In this document: one piece after another, positions 54,230-63,640 of the stretch
Position numbering within the stretch: the stretch's first letter is position 1
How the letters are laid out: the number at the start of each line of letters is the position of its first letter
NCBI GenBank assembly: GCA_039962225.1
Contig: JAMPKV010000018.1
Coordinates: forward strand, 1 to 64,000
DNA length: 64,000 nt
Origin: Microcoleus sp. AS-A8
GTDB lineage: Bacteria; Cyanobacteriota; Cyanobacteriia; Cyanobacteriales; Coleofasciculaceae
Reading direction: 5' to 3'
Translations under genes and position numbers: made by a program
The notes under the pieces: generated by a model
Told to the model about the DNA's origin: nothing
Databases searched by the model: none
The model's input: only the letters and a program-made list of their open reading frames with translations

Positions 54230-56839
54230 CTACTTGGACTTCGCTTCGAGATTTTCCATACGGCTTTTGAGTTCCTGGTTTTCTTTTTTCAACTGATCGA
54301 GTTCTTCCCTGAGTTGTTTAACGGCTTGATCGGAACCCACATTCTTTTGTACTCTCTGAATCGCTTCCTCAGCCATGCGGCGGACTCGCCCATCGGGAGT
54401 TTGATCGGCAAGGGAATGTAAAACCGCGATCGCTTTAACCGTTTCCATTTGCCCCAAGGCGGCAACAACAGCCACTTGAGTAAGGAAGAAGCTTTCTCCA
54501 GCCAGTTCTTCTAATTGTTCTAAAATCCACTCGGTATTGTTCGGAGTCTGACCGGTGGAAATAGTACCCAATGCACGAATTGCACTCAGGCGCAAGGGTT
54601 GAGGATTACCAGGTGTGGTGTATTCCAAAATTACCTCCAGTGCGATCGGTGACGACTTCATCTGACTCAAACCTGCGATCGCACCACTCCGCACCACTTC
54701 ATTCCATCCACCCCTCTCTCTCAGGACGTTGTTCAACAATTGCAGAACTTCATCCTCTTTATCTTTGAGAGTCGCGGACACCATTTTCCCCAAAGCACTG
54801 GCGGCTGTCGCTTCCACATAGTAGCTAGCATCGCCCTTTTCGAGTACCTGTTTCAGGGCATCGTAGCTTTGGGATGTCTTGATTTTACTCAACGCTTGTA
54901 CCACTGACCGACGCACACGGGCATCTTTGTCGTTTAAACCCGCCATTAAAGCGTCTGTTGCCTGATCCAGCTTCACTTGGGCTAAGCATTTTGCCGCTTC
55001 TGCCCTAATACCCCAAAACGAGTCATTTGTCAACGCTTCAGCAAGTGCTTTCACCGCTTCTAAACCCCCCTTCTTCGCCAATGCCTTGGCGGCATAGATG
55101 CGGGAAATAGGGTCTGGGTCAGATTGTAACTGAGCTTTCAGTTCCGAGATGGGATATTCCAGAGCAACCGTTTTCAGATAATTATTGCCGCGATCGAAGC
55201 TAATAAATTGAGGTTTTTTCTCTAAGGGGAAGTAAAAACTCTGTTCCCGTTCATGAATCCTCACCGTAAACGTTTTCAGTAGGGGCGACACATGTGTCGC
55301 CTCTCCCTCGGATTCGGGTTGAGTGTAACCAAAAGCGATCGGAATTTTCAGGTCAAATAGCTCACTATTACTCCCATTATTGTCATTCTTCGCCTGAGTT
55401 TGGGTAACTGTCACTTTCGTTAACTGACTATCTCCATCCCAGGAATAGGCAACTTTGTAATCCGGATGTCCACCTCGGAAGACATACTGATCAAACAGAA
55501 ATAATAAATTGCGCCCGGTTGCTTTTTCGATCGCCCGGAGCAAGTCAACCGTTTCTACCGTATTGTGGGCATTGTCTTGAACAAACGTCTGGATTGCCTT
55601 CCAGAACAACTCATCACCCAACTCGGTGCGAATCATGTGATAGACACAAGCGCCTTTTTCATAGAGGTGCCGGTCATAAAGTTCGATCGCTTCCCGATAC
55701 ACATGAGTCACAATCGGGCGACGATAGCGAGAACTGTCCTCGGCTAAGTAACTCTGCGCCTCACCTAGCAAGTAATAGGCGGCATCATCGTTGCCATACT
55801 CATAATCCGTCCAAAATACTTCGGAATAAGAGGCCAATCCTTCCTTAATCCAAGCATGAGACCAGTGTTTAATCACCACTAAATCCCCAAACCACTGATG
55901 AGCAAGTTCGTGGGCGACTAAACTTTCTGTGCGGTCATTATCGATCGCAGCGCGTTCATCCAGCAAGCAGCGATCGGTGAGTAAGGTGGTAGAGGTGTTC
56001 TCCATCCCACCAAAGATGAAATCATCCACGCACACTTGCGCGTATTTGGGAAAAGGATAAGGATAGCCAAACTTCTCGCTGAAGAATTCCATCATGCGAG
56101 GCGTTTTGCCCATGCTGCGGCGGGCGTCTTCCTCGTACCCTTTTTCTACATAATAGGTAACGGGTTTGCCTCGCCACTCATCCCGAATTTCGGCAAAGTC
56201 ACCGACAGCTAAAGTCATTAAATAAGTCGGATGAACTTGCTGCTGCAACCAATGATAAATTTTGTCCTCTCCGTCTTCTTCCGTGGCGATCAGTTCGCCG
56301 TTGGAAATAGCAATTAGGGGTTTGGGGACTTTCACCCGAATTTCCGAGGTTGCCAACTGTCCGGGGTAATCAAAGCAGGGGAACCAGAAGCGAGAGTCTT
56401 CATCTTCGCCCTGTGTCCAGACTTGGGTGGGTTTGTTGGGGTAGTGTTCATTGGGGACAATGAAGTAAAGACCCCGTTGAGGTTTTTCTACACTGTAGGC
56501 GATCGCAATTTTAATTTCTTTCCCCGCCTCGGTGGGGTTAATCAGCCGAATATGCAGTTGTTCACCGTCATAGTCAAAGGGTTGGGGTGTTCCCTCTACC
56601 TGTACGGATTGGATATTCAGGTTAACCGCATCCAAGGTTAACTGGTGAGTGTCATTACGAATGGCTTCCAGTGCGATCGTGCAAGTTCCACTGAAGCTTT
56701 GATTGGGGATATCCAGCGCCAAATCGAGGAAAATATGCTTGACTTGTCCGGGGCGATCGGGGTTGTAGTGAGGTTTAGCACCGGGTAACTCAAATGACTT
56801 ATGACCGTTAGTTTCGGAATCAAAATAGAAGTGCGACAT
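54230..56839 (-). CDS. M1-family aminopeptidase with HEAT-like repeats
   Basis: 869 residues. The M1 domain has the substrate motif GGMEN (277-281) and zinc motif HELAHQWFGDLV (310-321) with the third ligand Glu in KEGLASYSE. It removes amino acids from peptide N-termini, usually in the cytoplasm; no signal peptide is seen. Behind the M1 region comes a region with HEAT/PBS-lyase-like repeats (about 570-830, RIYAAKALAKKGGLEAVKAL, DKDARVRRSVVQALSKI) and a C-terminal coiled coil (VKQLREELDQLKKENQELKS). A repeat-derived insert (GEATHVSPL) lies near residue 515. It converges on the phosphorelay operon and diverges from a methyltransferase gene. Confidence 0.93.
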   Translation of the reverse strand: MSHFYFDSETNGHKSFELPGAKPHYNPDRPGQVKHIFLDLALDIPNQSFSGTCTIALEAIRNDTHQLTLDAVNLNIQSVQVEGTPQPFDYDGEQLHIRLINPTEAGKEIKIAIAYSVEKPQRGLYFIVPNEHYPNKPTQVWTQGEDEDSRFWFPCFDYPGQLATSEIRVKVPKPLIAISNGELIATEEDGEDKIYHWLQQQVHPTYLMTLAVGDFAEIRDEWRGKPVTYYVEKGYEEDARRSMGKTPRMMEFFSEKFGYPYPFPKYAQVCVDDFIFGGMENTSTTLLTDRCLLDERAAIDNDRTESLVAHELAHQWFGDLVVIKHWSHAWIKEGLASYSEVFWTDYEYGNDDAAYYLLGEAQSYLAEDSSRYRRPIVTHVYREAIELYDRHLYEKGACVYHMIRTELGDELFWKAIQTFVQDNAHNTVETVDLLRAIEKATGRNLLFLFDQYVFRGGHPDYKVAYSWDGDSQLTKVTVTQTQAKNDNNGSNSELFDLKIPIAFGYTQPESEGEATHVSPLLKTFTVRIHEREQSFYFPLEKKPQFISFDRGNNYLKTVALEYPISELKAQLQSDPDPISRIYAAKALAKKGGLEAVKALAEALTNDSFWGIRAEAAKCLAQVKLDQATDALMAGLNDKDARVRRSVVQALSKIKTSQSYDALKQVLEKGDASYYVEATAASALGKMVSATLKDKEDEVLQLLNNVLRERGGWNEVVRSGAIAGLSQMKSSPIALEVILEYTTPGNPQPLRLSAIRALGTISTGQTPNNTEWILEQLEELAGESFFLTQVAVVAALGQMETVKAIAVLHSLADQTPDGRVRRMAEEAIQRVQKNVGSDQAVKQLREELDQLKKENQELKSRMENLEAKSK
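55279..55305. repeat. Palindromic repeat inside the M1 aminopeptidase gene
   Basis: GGCGACACATGTGTCGCC is a perfect 18-bp palindrome (55284-55301), set in GTAGGGGC...CTCTCC flanks like the family at 5691 and 54091. It is in frame and translated as GEATHVSPL. Confidence 0.75.
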
Positions 56840-57089
56840 TGAGCGAACCTATAAAGATAAATAGTGTAGCTGGCTACATGAAGCCTTGACGTTAGCTATG
56901 GATTTGATTTCACCCCCATAGCCGGAGTGCTTTGGCTGCGGTTTCGGGAATTGTGTTCACAAAATCCGACTCAAATCGGCTATTCCACACCGTCAAGGGT
57001 TGAGAATTGCTTCCTCTGCTGCTTTCTGCTTAGCACTTTGAGACAATAATCCTGATTCACTCTCAAAGTACATTTAAAGCTACCTTTTT

Positions 57090-58007
57090 ATGACCACTGC
57101 CGTAAACACCTTTCCCAGCATAGCCGTTCGCCTGATCAATGGCTTACTCTCGATCAAGCCGTTAGCCAACCTAGCGAAGCTGCAAGCTCGTAAGATGATG
57201 ATTGAGCGAGCGGAGAAAATTGGAGTTCCCTGGCGGCAGCAAGTACAACAGTTACAGATGCACGACTGGGACAGTGAAATGGCTCAAGTCCAGAATACCC
57301 AGTTAAGTTATCCAGATTATTATCTGCGATCGTTTCATGGTTATGACAAAGGAGACCTTTGTTGGGATGCAGCTTTTGAAGTAGAAGTGGCTGCTCAATC
57401 CGTCCATGCAGGGATTTGGCCTGAGGCTGGGGTGCAAGGAGACTCTAAACTAAGACAGAGTTACCACAACATTATTAAAGAGAAAATCGCTATCCAGCCG
57501 CAAGACATTTTAGACTTGGGTTGCAGTGTAGGGATGAGTACGTTTGCTCTCCAAGATTTGTATCCCTCGGCAAGGATTACGGGTTTAGATTTGTCGCCTT
57601 ACTTTTTGGCAGTTGCTAATTACAATTCTCGCCAACGCCATAGCAAGATTAACTGGAAACATGCTAGGGCTGAATCAACAGGTTTACCAGATGCTTCTTT
57701 CGATTTAGTCTCTACTTTCTTAGTGTTCCATGAACTTCCTCAAGAAGTCGCCCAGCAAATTTTGCGCGAGGTACGTCGCTTGCTGCGTCCGGGTGGTTAT
57801 TTCACCTTGATGGATATGAATCCTAAGTCAGAAGCTTATGCAAAAATGCCACCTTACATTTTGACGTTACTCAAGAGTACTGAACCTTATATGGATGAGT
57901 ATTTTGCGTTGAATCTTGAACAAGAACTGGTGAAGGCTGGTTTTGATTCACCGACGATTACTCCTAATAGTCCGCGTCATCGGACAGTTGTGGCACAGGC
58001 GAGGTAA
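57090..58007 (+). CDS. Class I SAM-dependent methyltransferase
   Basis: 305 residues. The Rossmann SAM site is DILDLGCSVGMSTFALQDLYP (about 145-165), the acidic motif II is ITGLDLSPYFLAVANYNSRQ, and motif III lies near LPDASFDLVSTFLVFHELPQE followed by LRPGGYFTLMDMNPKS. The first 130 residues are helical and unusual for the fold (GICARSFHGYDKGDLCWDAAFEVE-type), perhaps a substrate-binding part. The substrate is unknown; the local sequence (FHELPQEVAQQILREVRRLLRPGG) is like ubiquinone/menaquinone-type methyltransferases in cyanobacteria. It is divergent from the aminopeptidase gene across 250 bp. Confidence 0.87.
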   Translation: MTTAVNTFPSIAVRLINGLLSIKPLANLAKLQARKMMIERAEKIGVPWRQQVQQLQMHDWDSEMAQVQNTQLSYPDYYLRSFHGYDKGDLCWDAAFEVEVAAQSVHAGIWPEAGVQGDSKLRQSYHNIIKEKIAIQPQDILDLGCSVGMSTFALQDLYPSARITGLDLSPYFLAVANYNSRQRHSKINWKHARAESTGLPDASFDLVSTFLVFHELPQEVAQQILREVRRLLRPGGYFTLMDMNPKSEAYAKMPPYILTLLKSTEPYMDEYFALNLEQELVKAGFDSPTITPNSPRHRTVVAQAR

Positions 58008-58036
58008 TTTTCTGCCCGTTCGGTAGATCACAGGGA

Positions 58037-58057
58037 GGGCACGGCATTGCCGTGCCC
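58037..58057. repeat. GGGCACGGC palindrome
   Basis: GGGCACGGCATTGCCGTGCCC has 10-bp arms and a single central base. It belongs to the GTAGGGGC family and lies 30 bp after the methyltransferase stop, where it may act as terminator. Confidence 0.65.
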
Positions 58058-58103
58058 CTACTTTATACCAATTCACTCAAATCCTGCTACAGAGGCTTTT
58101 CTT

Positions 58104-58128
58104 GTACCCCCCTTGATAAGGGGGGTAC
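58104..58128. repeat. GTACCCCCCTT hairpin
   Basis: Perfect 11-bp stem, GTACCCCCCTT (58104-58114) with AAGGGGGGTAC (58118-58128), and a 3-base loop. Same type as the repeats at 186 and 26747. A composite GGCAGAAG.../CGCGTAGCG repeat follows at about 58145-58215, in which a different repeat (TTCGCGTAGCG...CTCCGTAGGAG) interrupts the heptamer tract. Confidence 0.7.
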
Positions 58129-58400
58129 AACTGTAGCACTAGTGCAAGAAGGCAGAAGATCAGGAGGCAGTTCGCGTAGCGTTCTCCGTAGGAGTAGGCA
58201 GAAGGCAAGAAAGTTTGTACAGTAAGCTTTTTAACCTTTTTCAACTGGACAGTTATTTACGCCACACTGTACTAGTTAATGAAATTAGTATTATTGAACT
58301 CGAATTGGACTTTGAACAAAAGTAAAGATGGTTCGCTATAAACAAACGCGAAGAGTGAATGAATGTTATTTCTTTTCACTAACTTTGACGAATACTGAAT

Positions 58401-60629
58401 TTACTCCGGCTTATAAACTACCACAGGGACTCGTTTATAAGCCGGAGTACCACTTTCAGGGTCAATATCAGCTTTAAATAAAATATTAGCTTCTGGATAG
58501 AACATAAAAGCGGCTCCTTCCCGCATACCCCCTGCAATAATTTCAATATTATCTAAGATTCCAGCATCTCCTTTCACAGTTACCCGTTGATGTTCACTAA
58601 ATCCTCCCCGATTGATATCATTGATATTCATCAAAATACAATGACGGTGAGGCATTCCTCGATATTTATCTTGGGTGCGATAAACTACGGTATTATGTTG
58701 TCCATAACTTCTACCTGTCCCTAAAATTAGAATAATTCCAGGCACATTTTCAGACAGACCAAAATCGCTTTTTGTGGGCAGGGATAATCTAGGTAGAGGG
58801 GTAACAAACATTTGCGCTTTCTGGGACGGCGTGGCAAATTTTGGTTCAGTAAAAATGCGCCCCTCTATGGTAAATTCCTCTTTCGTTTCATCAATCTTTT
58901 CGATCTGTTGATAGCCAGGAATCGTTTTAGTAATCAACTCCCGCACATAGTGAGTGTCTTGTAACTTTCGCCAGTTAATCGGCGTTTCTCCCAATAAGCG
59001 ATGGGCTAACTCTGTCAGCAGTTCTACTTCCGAAACTAATTCTGCATTTGCCCCTTGTAAGTGACTCTTTCCTGGCTCATTTAAACGCACAAAATTATTA
59101 CCCGATTCTGTGGTCGTCGGATGGGGATTTTCAAACCGATTGAAGACGGGAAGAATCAAGGTATTATGCTTTGCCAAACCGTGAAAATGTCCTAAATTCG
59201 GTTTCGTTGCTACATAAATAATCGTGTCAATCTGGGATAACGCTCTCTGGGCTTGGGTTAAATCGGGATTAGCGGCATATAAATTGCCTCCTAAACAAAA
59301 AAGAGTATCAATTTTCCCCTGGTCAGCCGCTTCAATCAAAGCACGGGTATCATAACCTGGGGTGTCGCTGAGGGGATGCCCTAACAGTTGGGCAAGCGCT
59401 TGTTGAATCTCAGCGCGTAAATGCACCGTTACTCCCATTGAGCCAAAACCCTGAACATTGGAATGTCCCCGGATGGGCATCGTACCGGCTCCCAGTTTGC
59501 CCGCATTGCCTGTTAGGAGAGCCGTATTGGCAATACTGTGGACATTGTGCACCCCATTACGGTGTTGGGTGATGCCCATCGCCCAAGCAAACACCACCCG
59601 CCCGGATGTGCCGATCGCATAGGCGGCTTCTTCAATCTCTTCCTGGAATACGCCGCAAGTCGCCGTGATATCTGCCCAGGAGGTTTGAGCCGCATAGTCT
59701 AAGACCGCTTGGTATCCTTCTGTATAGGCTTGCAGGTAGTCTGTTTTCAGCAGATTTTGTTCAATCAGGGATTTTTGGATACCGACAAACAGGGCGACAT
59801 CACTACCGGGAATCGGTTGGAGGTAGAGGGTGGAAATCTCCGAACCCCCTTTGAGGAGGGATTTAATCGGAAAGGCAGGGGAGGCAAATTTGACTAAGCC
59901 GATTTCGAGTTGAGGGTTAATAATGATGATTTTGCCGCCTTTATCCCGAATTTTGATTAATTCGTTCATCAGACGGGGATGGTTGGCGGGAGCGTTGGAA
60001 CCGACTAAAACCACACAATCAGAGTGTTGCAGTCCCTCCAAGCTCACCATTGAGGTGCCTGAGCCGAAAACTTGCTTTAAACCCACGGTAGAAGGCGCAT
60101 GGCAAAGATCGGAGCAGTCAGCGAGGTTATTGCTCCCTAACGCTCTGAACAGCAGTTGCAGCAGATAGGCGGCTTCGTTAGATGAGCGTCCGGAACTATA
60201 AGAGGCAATTCTTTCGGGAGATTGGCTTAGGGCTAATGTGGCGATCGCATAGACTTCTTCCCAGCTAATTCTTTGATACTTGTCTGCTCCGGTGCGGTAG
60301 ATGAGAGGATAACTCCATCTGCCTAGGCGATCGCATTGTTGCGAGTTGAGTTGTTGTAACTCATTAATCTTAAATTGACTGAAAAAATCGGGGGGGATGG
60401 CGGGTTGTAATTCGGCGGCGATCGCTTCGACACTTTTGGCACAGCGTTGTAAATATTCCCCCGCTTCATTGACAAAACCCCCTTTTTGTCCCCCCGTTCC
60501 CCAAGCACAGGACAAGCAGGCACTATGATGGTTTAGGGTTTGCCAGATGGATAATCCTTGGGGTGAGAGGGTTTGTTCTAACCAGTATTGCAGTACGGGT
60601 AAGCCCCCGCCGGTGGTCGGCTCAGACAT
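58401..60629 (-). CDS. FdhF/YdeP-family molybdopterin oxidoreductase
   Basis: 742 residues. It starts with a Cys motif (HSACLSCAWG, about 35-44) and then shows the molybdopterin-binding blocks of the FdhF/YdeP group: SSGRSSNEAAYLLQL, GSNNLADCSDLCHAPS, NAPANHPRLM, IINPQLE, GITQHRNGVHN, GKLGAGTMPIRGHSNVQG, and the C-terminal cofactor domain (HNTVVYRTQDKYRGMPHR). YdeP-type enzymes are formate dehydrogenase H relatives whose substrate is unclear. No partner subunit is encoded beside it. It is 73 bp downstream of hisA on the same strand. No Sec codon is involved. Confidence 0.9.
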   Translation of the reverse strand: MSEPTTGGGLPVLQYWLEQTLSPQGLSIWQTLNHHSACLSCAWGTGGQKGGFVNEAGEYLQRCAKSVEAIAAELQPAIPPDFFSQFKINELQQLNSQQCDRLGRWSYPLIYRTGADKYQRISWEEVYAIATLALSQSPERIASYSSGRSSNEAAYLLQLLFRALGSNNLADCSDLCHAPSTVGLKQVFGSGTSMVSLEGLQHSDCVVLVGSNAPANHPRLMNELIKIRDKGGKIIIINPQLEIGLVKFASPAFPIKSLLKGGSEISTLYLQPIPGSDVALFVGIQKSLIEQNLLKTDYLQAYTEGYQAVLDYAAQTSWADITATCGVFQEEIEEAAYAIGTSGRVVFAWAMGITQHRNGVHNVHSIANTALLTGNAGKLGAGTMPIRGHSNVQGFGSMGVTVHLRAEIQQALAQLLGHPLSDTPGYDTRALIEAADQGKIDTLFCLGGNLYAANPDLTQAQRALSQIDTIIYVATKPNLGHFHGLAKHNTLILPVFNRFENPHPTTTESGNNFVRLNEPGKSHLQGANAELVSEVELLTELAHRLLGETPINWRKLQDTHYVRELITKTIPGYQQIEKIDETKEEFTIEGRIFTEPKFATPSQKAQMFVTPLPRLSLPTKSDFGLSENVPGIILILGTGRSYGQHNTVVYRTQDKYRGMPHRHCILMNINDINRGGFSEHQRVTVKGDAGILDNIEIIAGGMREGAAFMFYPEANILFKADIDPESGTPAYKRVPVVVYKPE

Positions 60630-60702
60630 ATGATGTACTCCCCTGTTTTTGACCTGTTCCCCAAAAACCTAGCCATCCGCGCCATTTAGGAGACATCAAA
60701 CC

Positions 60703-61476
60703 TCAGGCAAAGGTCGAAAATCCCAAATCAGGGGGAATATCCTGAAGGCGTCCCTGTCCCACAGCCTGAATCGCTTCTTTCAGGGAAACATCTCCAGTGT
60801 AAAGCGCACGACCGACAATGACCCCATTCACACCCAACGGTTCAAGCGCCAGCAGGCTCAACAAATCGGTAACTGAACTCACACCGCCAGAGGCAATAAC
60901 GGGAATGGAGAGACTACGCGCCAGTTCTCTGAGGGCGTCTAGATTGGGGCCACTCAACGTACCATCCCGATGAATGTCAGTATAAATAATTGCCGCCGCC
61001 CCCAACTGACTCATCTGGTGGGCAAGTTCGGTTGCCTTAACCTCGGACGTTTCTATCCAGCCACGGGTGGCAACTAAACCATTACGGGCATCAATCCCCA
61101 CCATAATTTTCCCTGGAAACTCTTCGCACAGTCGCTGCACTAACGGGCGATCTTCTACCGCCGCTGTGCCCAAAATCACTTGATGGACACCGAGATCGAG
61201 CAATTGTGCCACACCTGTGCGATCGCGCAAACCTCCCCCGACTTGCACCGGCACCGGTACCGCTTGGACAATAGCTGCAATGGTTTCCGTATTAACGGGA
61301 TAACCCACTTTTGCCCCATCTAAATCAACAACGTGTAGGCGAGTGGCACCCTGATCAATCCATTGTTTGGCAACATCGGTCGGGTTATCGTTAAAGACTT
61401 GCGATCGGGCATAGTCTCCTTGATACAACCGCACACACCGACCTTCAAGCAAATCAATTGCTGGAATAACATCCAT
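60703..61476 (-). CDS. hisA: ProFAR isomerase
   Basis: 257 residues, the usual HisA length. It has the two-half barrel: [23 protein letters not shown] with catalytic Asp8, [39 protein letters not shown] with the second catalytic Asp (about 130), [21 protein letters not shown] and [11 protein letters not shown]. HisA converts ProFAR to PRFAR in histidine synthesis. The start MDVIPAIDL is the family norm. Other his genes are not in this window. Confidence 0.96.
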   Translation of the reverse strand: MDVIPAIDLLEGRCVRLYQGDYARSQVFNDNPTDVAKQWIDQGATRLHVVDLDGAKVGYPVNTETIAAIVQAVPVPVQVGGGLRDRTGVAQLLDLGVHQVILGTAAVEDRPLVQRLCEEFPGKIMVGIDARNGLVATRGWIETSEVKATELAHQMSQLGAAAIIYTDIHRDGTLSGPNLDALRELARSLSIPVIASGGVSSVTDLLSLLALEPLGVNGVIVGRALYTGDVSLKEAIQAVGQGRLQDIPPDLGFSTFA

Positions 61477-61547
61477 TTTTCATCATCCAACGAACCTTAC
61501 AGCAGTTTTCAAGGGTATGAACCACAATCATAAAACCTAACCCCCAG

Positions 61548-61660
61548 CTCCTCATCCTCACTAAAGTCCTCACTAAAGCTCCGGCGGTCGCTCCGGTTCC
61601 CTACGAGGGAAGGGGAGACAATCAAAGCCTCTCTCCTGGTAGGAGAGAGGTTTGGAGAGA
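61548..61660. repeat. Composite repeats between hisA and the transglutaminase gene
   Basis: 61548-61569 is the reverse complement of 13234-13255 and 61567-61584 of 44741-44758. A further hairpin, CCTCTCTCC with GGAGAGAGG around TGGTA (about 61631-61653), follows. This 281-bp gap therefore consists mainly of dispersed repeats. Confidence 0.7.
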
Positions 61661-61757
61661 GGTCTGCCTGTGGTCTATTTATTTGAAAATCGCTCTACTT
61701 AGCTTAACCAAGAACGCGTTCAACCTACTTCGTGTAATTCTTAGGTAACAGCAACCC

Positions 61758-63440
61758 CTAAGTCCACTGAGGCGGCGACAATTCTTCGAGAATTTTGAAC
61801 CGGACATGATTAATGGCGAGTTCACCAATCGAAGCATTTTCCTTATTCACAGGATCGCCTTCACTTTTGAGGGTTTCAAAGGGAATTCCTTTTGCCATCT
61901 CCATGTGATACCAGGCAAGGCCCATAAAAAAACGAGTCGGGTAAGGGCCACCTTCAACAGTGTCATCGGGATTCGATTCCATCGGCAACCAGCCGACTCC
62001 GGGGACATAAAATTCCATCCACACATGATTAAAGTCAGGTTCTAAGGGGATACCGAACTTGTCATTGTGGGCAGGGCACTTGTAACGACCCACGGTGCGA
62101 CAGGCAATCCCATTCAACCTTCCTAGGGCTAGCAACAGACCCAAATACTCGCCGCAGGAACCAACACCGCGCTCTAAAACAATATCTGGAGTATCGATGT
62201 GAGGTTTAATGCCGTAGGAGAGTTTGTCATAGACATAGTTGCGAATATTGTAAACTTTCCGCAGGAGATTTGTTTCTCGACCAATGGCTTCACGAGCGGC
62301 GCGACGAATGCTCTCTGTGTCCATCGCTAACTGATCATTATCCACCAGATAGCGAGTGTCAAAATCTGGAGATAAATCTGGTAGCTTTTCCACTTCTCGT
62401 GGGGTGAGACGGTATTTAATGCTCCAGACTTCTAGAAGGGCTTTCCAACCGAAGAGATGTCGTTCACCGGGTTTGAGAGTATCGAATTTAAAAACAGCGA
62501 CGCGCTGTCCATCCTGAACATCTTCGGTGAAAGGCATACCTATCGGTTCAATTTTTCTGATCTTTTGTCGATCGGTTTCCGCCGGCAGGGCAATGCGCCA
62601 TTCAACCTGTTGGAGTTCAACATCTTCGAGGGGGGCAAGTTCCTCGACGTAGGACATTTCGATCAAATAGCCATTGGAGAGGGCATAGTGGCGCTCGGCA
62701 TTGTGGCTAAAGTAGAGGGGATGAATGAATGTGCGATCGCGATACTGTAATTCGTAATTGGGGTCAGCGTTGGGGTTATCGCGGATATACGGTTCCTCAC
62801 CCCCATAGGCCACATAGAGAATATCTTGACCCGTCTCAGGATCGGTGTAAAAGGCTAAACCGGTCGGGTTTGCAAAGGGAGTGAGTACACTAAAGTGTAT
62901 TTCGCCTGTTGCGCGATCGAGACAGTAAACCGTCTGTTCCTCGGCATCTGAAACCCAAAGTTCCTCGCCTCGGAGCGTAATATGCTCAACCCCAACGCCT
63001 GGAGCATATAACCGGGTAATCTCACGTCCTGTATCGCGGTTGTAAATGAAAATATACCCAGATCTTTGGCTGGTGATATAGATTGTTGCATCCCGAACCG
63101 CAATTCCATTAGCCGTGTAAGGCAACGTAACAAAGTGCTGGAGACTTAAATCACCCTTGAGCTGGCAAAAGTAAACACTATTATCCAAGGTCAACCACAG
63201 GGTTTCTCCAGCAAGGGCTAGTCCAGAAGCGCCCACCCAATCTAACTCGCGACTGGAGTTCAAAATTGTTGAGCTATCGCTTTTCGGATCAATTTGTAGC
63301 AGATAGCCGTTTGTGGCATCAATGGCAAACAGAGTTTCTCCCGAAAAGGCGATGCCCTGCAAGGCGGCTGCCCCAATGGGTCTAATGGTGGCGAAAGTTT
63401 TCTGTTTGGGTGGAACAGATGAAGCTGAGTCGGGAATCAT
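61758..63440 (-). CDS. Beta-propeller plus transglutaminase-like protein
   Basis: 560 residues. The first 230 residues look like a beta-propeller with repeating strand motifs (GETLFAIDATNGYLLQID, GETLWLTLDNSVYFCQL, GEELWVSDAEEQTVYCLDRATG). The transglutaminase-like domain lies at about 370-500 with the papain-like triad: Cys in RGVGSCGEYLGLLLAL, His in FNHVWMEFYVPG and Asp in GWLPMESNPDD. The middle part (LQQVEWRIALPAETDRQKIRKIEPIG) is of the type found before bacterial transglutaminase domains. There is no signal peptide. Function may be protease or peptide-linking; unproven. It is divergent from the DUF928 gene. Confidence 0.87.
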   Translation of the reverse strand: MIPDSASSVPPKQKTFATIRPIGAAALQGIAFSGETLFAIDATNGYLLQIDPKSDSSTILNSSRELDWVGASGLALAGETLWLTLDNSVYFCQLKGDLSLQHFVTLPYTANGIAVRDATIYITSQRSGYIFIYNRDTGREITRLYAPGVGVEHITLRGEELWVSDAEEQTVYCLDRATGEIHFSVLTPFANPTGLAFYTDPETGQDILYVAYGGEEPYIRDNPNADPNYELQYRDRTFIHPLYFSHNAERHYALSNGYLIEMSYVEELAPLEDVELQQVEWRIALPAETDRQKIRKIEPIGMPFTEDVQDGQRVAVFKFDTLKPGERHLFGWKALLEVWSIKYRLTPREVEKLPDLSPDFDTRYLVDNDQLAMDTESIRRAAREAIGRETNLLRKVYNIRNYVYDKLSYGIKPHIDTPDIVLERGVGSCGEYLGLLLALGRLNGIACRTVGRYKCPAHNDKFGIPLEPDFNHVWMEFYVPGVGWLPMESNPDDTVEGGPYPTRFFMGLAWYHMEMAKGIPFETLKSEGDPVNKENASIGELAINHVRFKILEELSPPQWT

Positions 63441-63640
63441 AGTTAATCCAAATGAAGATTTAAATAAGAAATCAAGGTTGCGGATGCCTTTAATGCCTCA
63501 AGTGATAACAATTGGAACTAAGGCAGATACGGGTCTTAGAACCTGATTATTATAGATTTGCTACCGAGGTATTGGAACTTAGGCATCAGTTCTGCCATCT
63601 TGGAATAAAAACCTGTCGGTCTACCACAACTCCTTCTACC

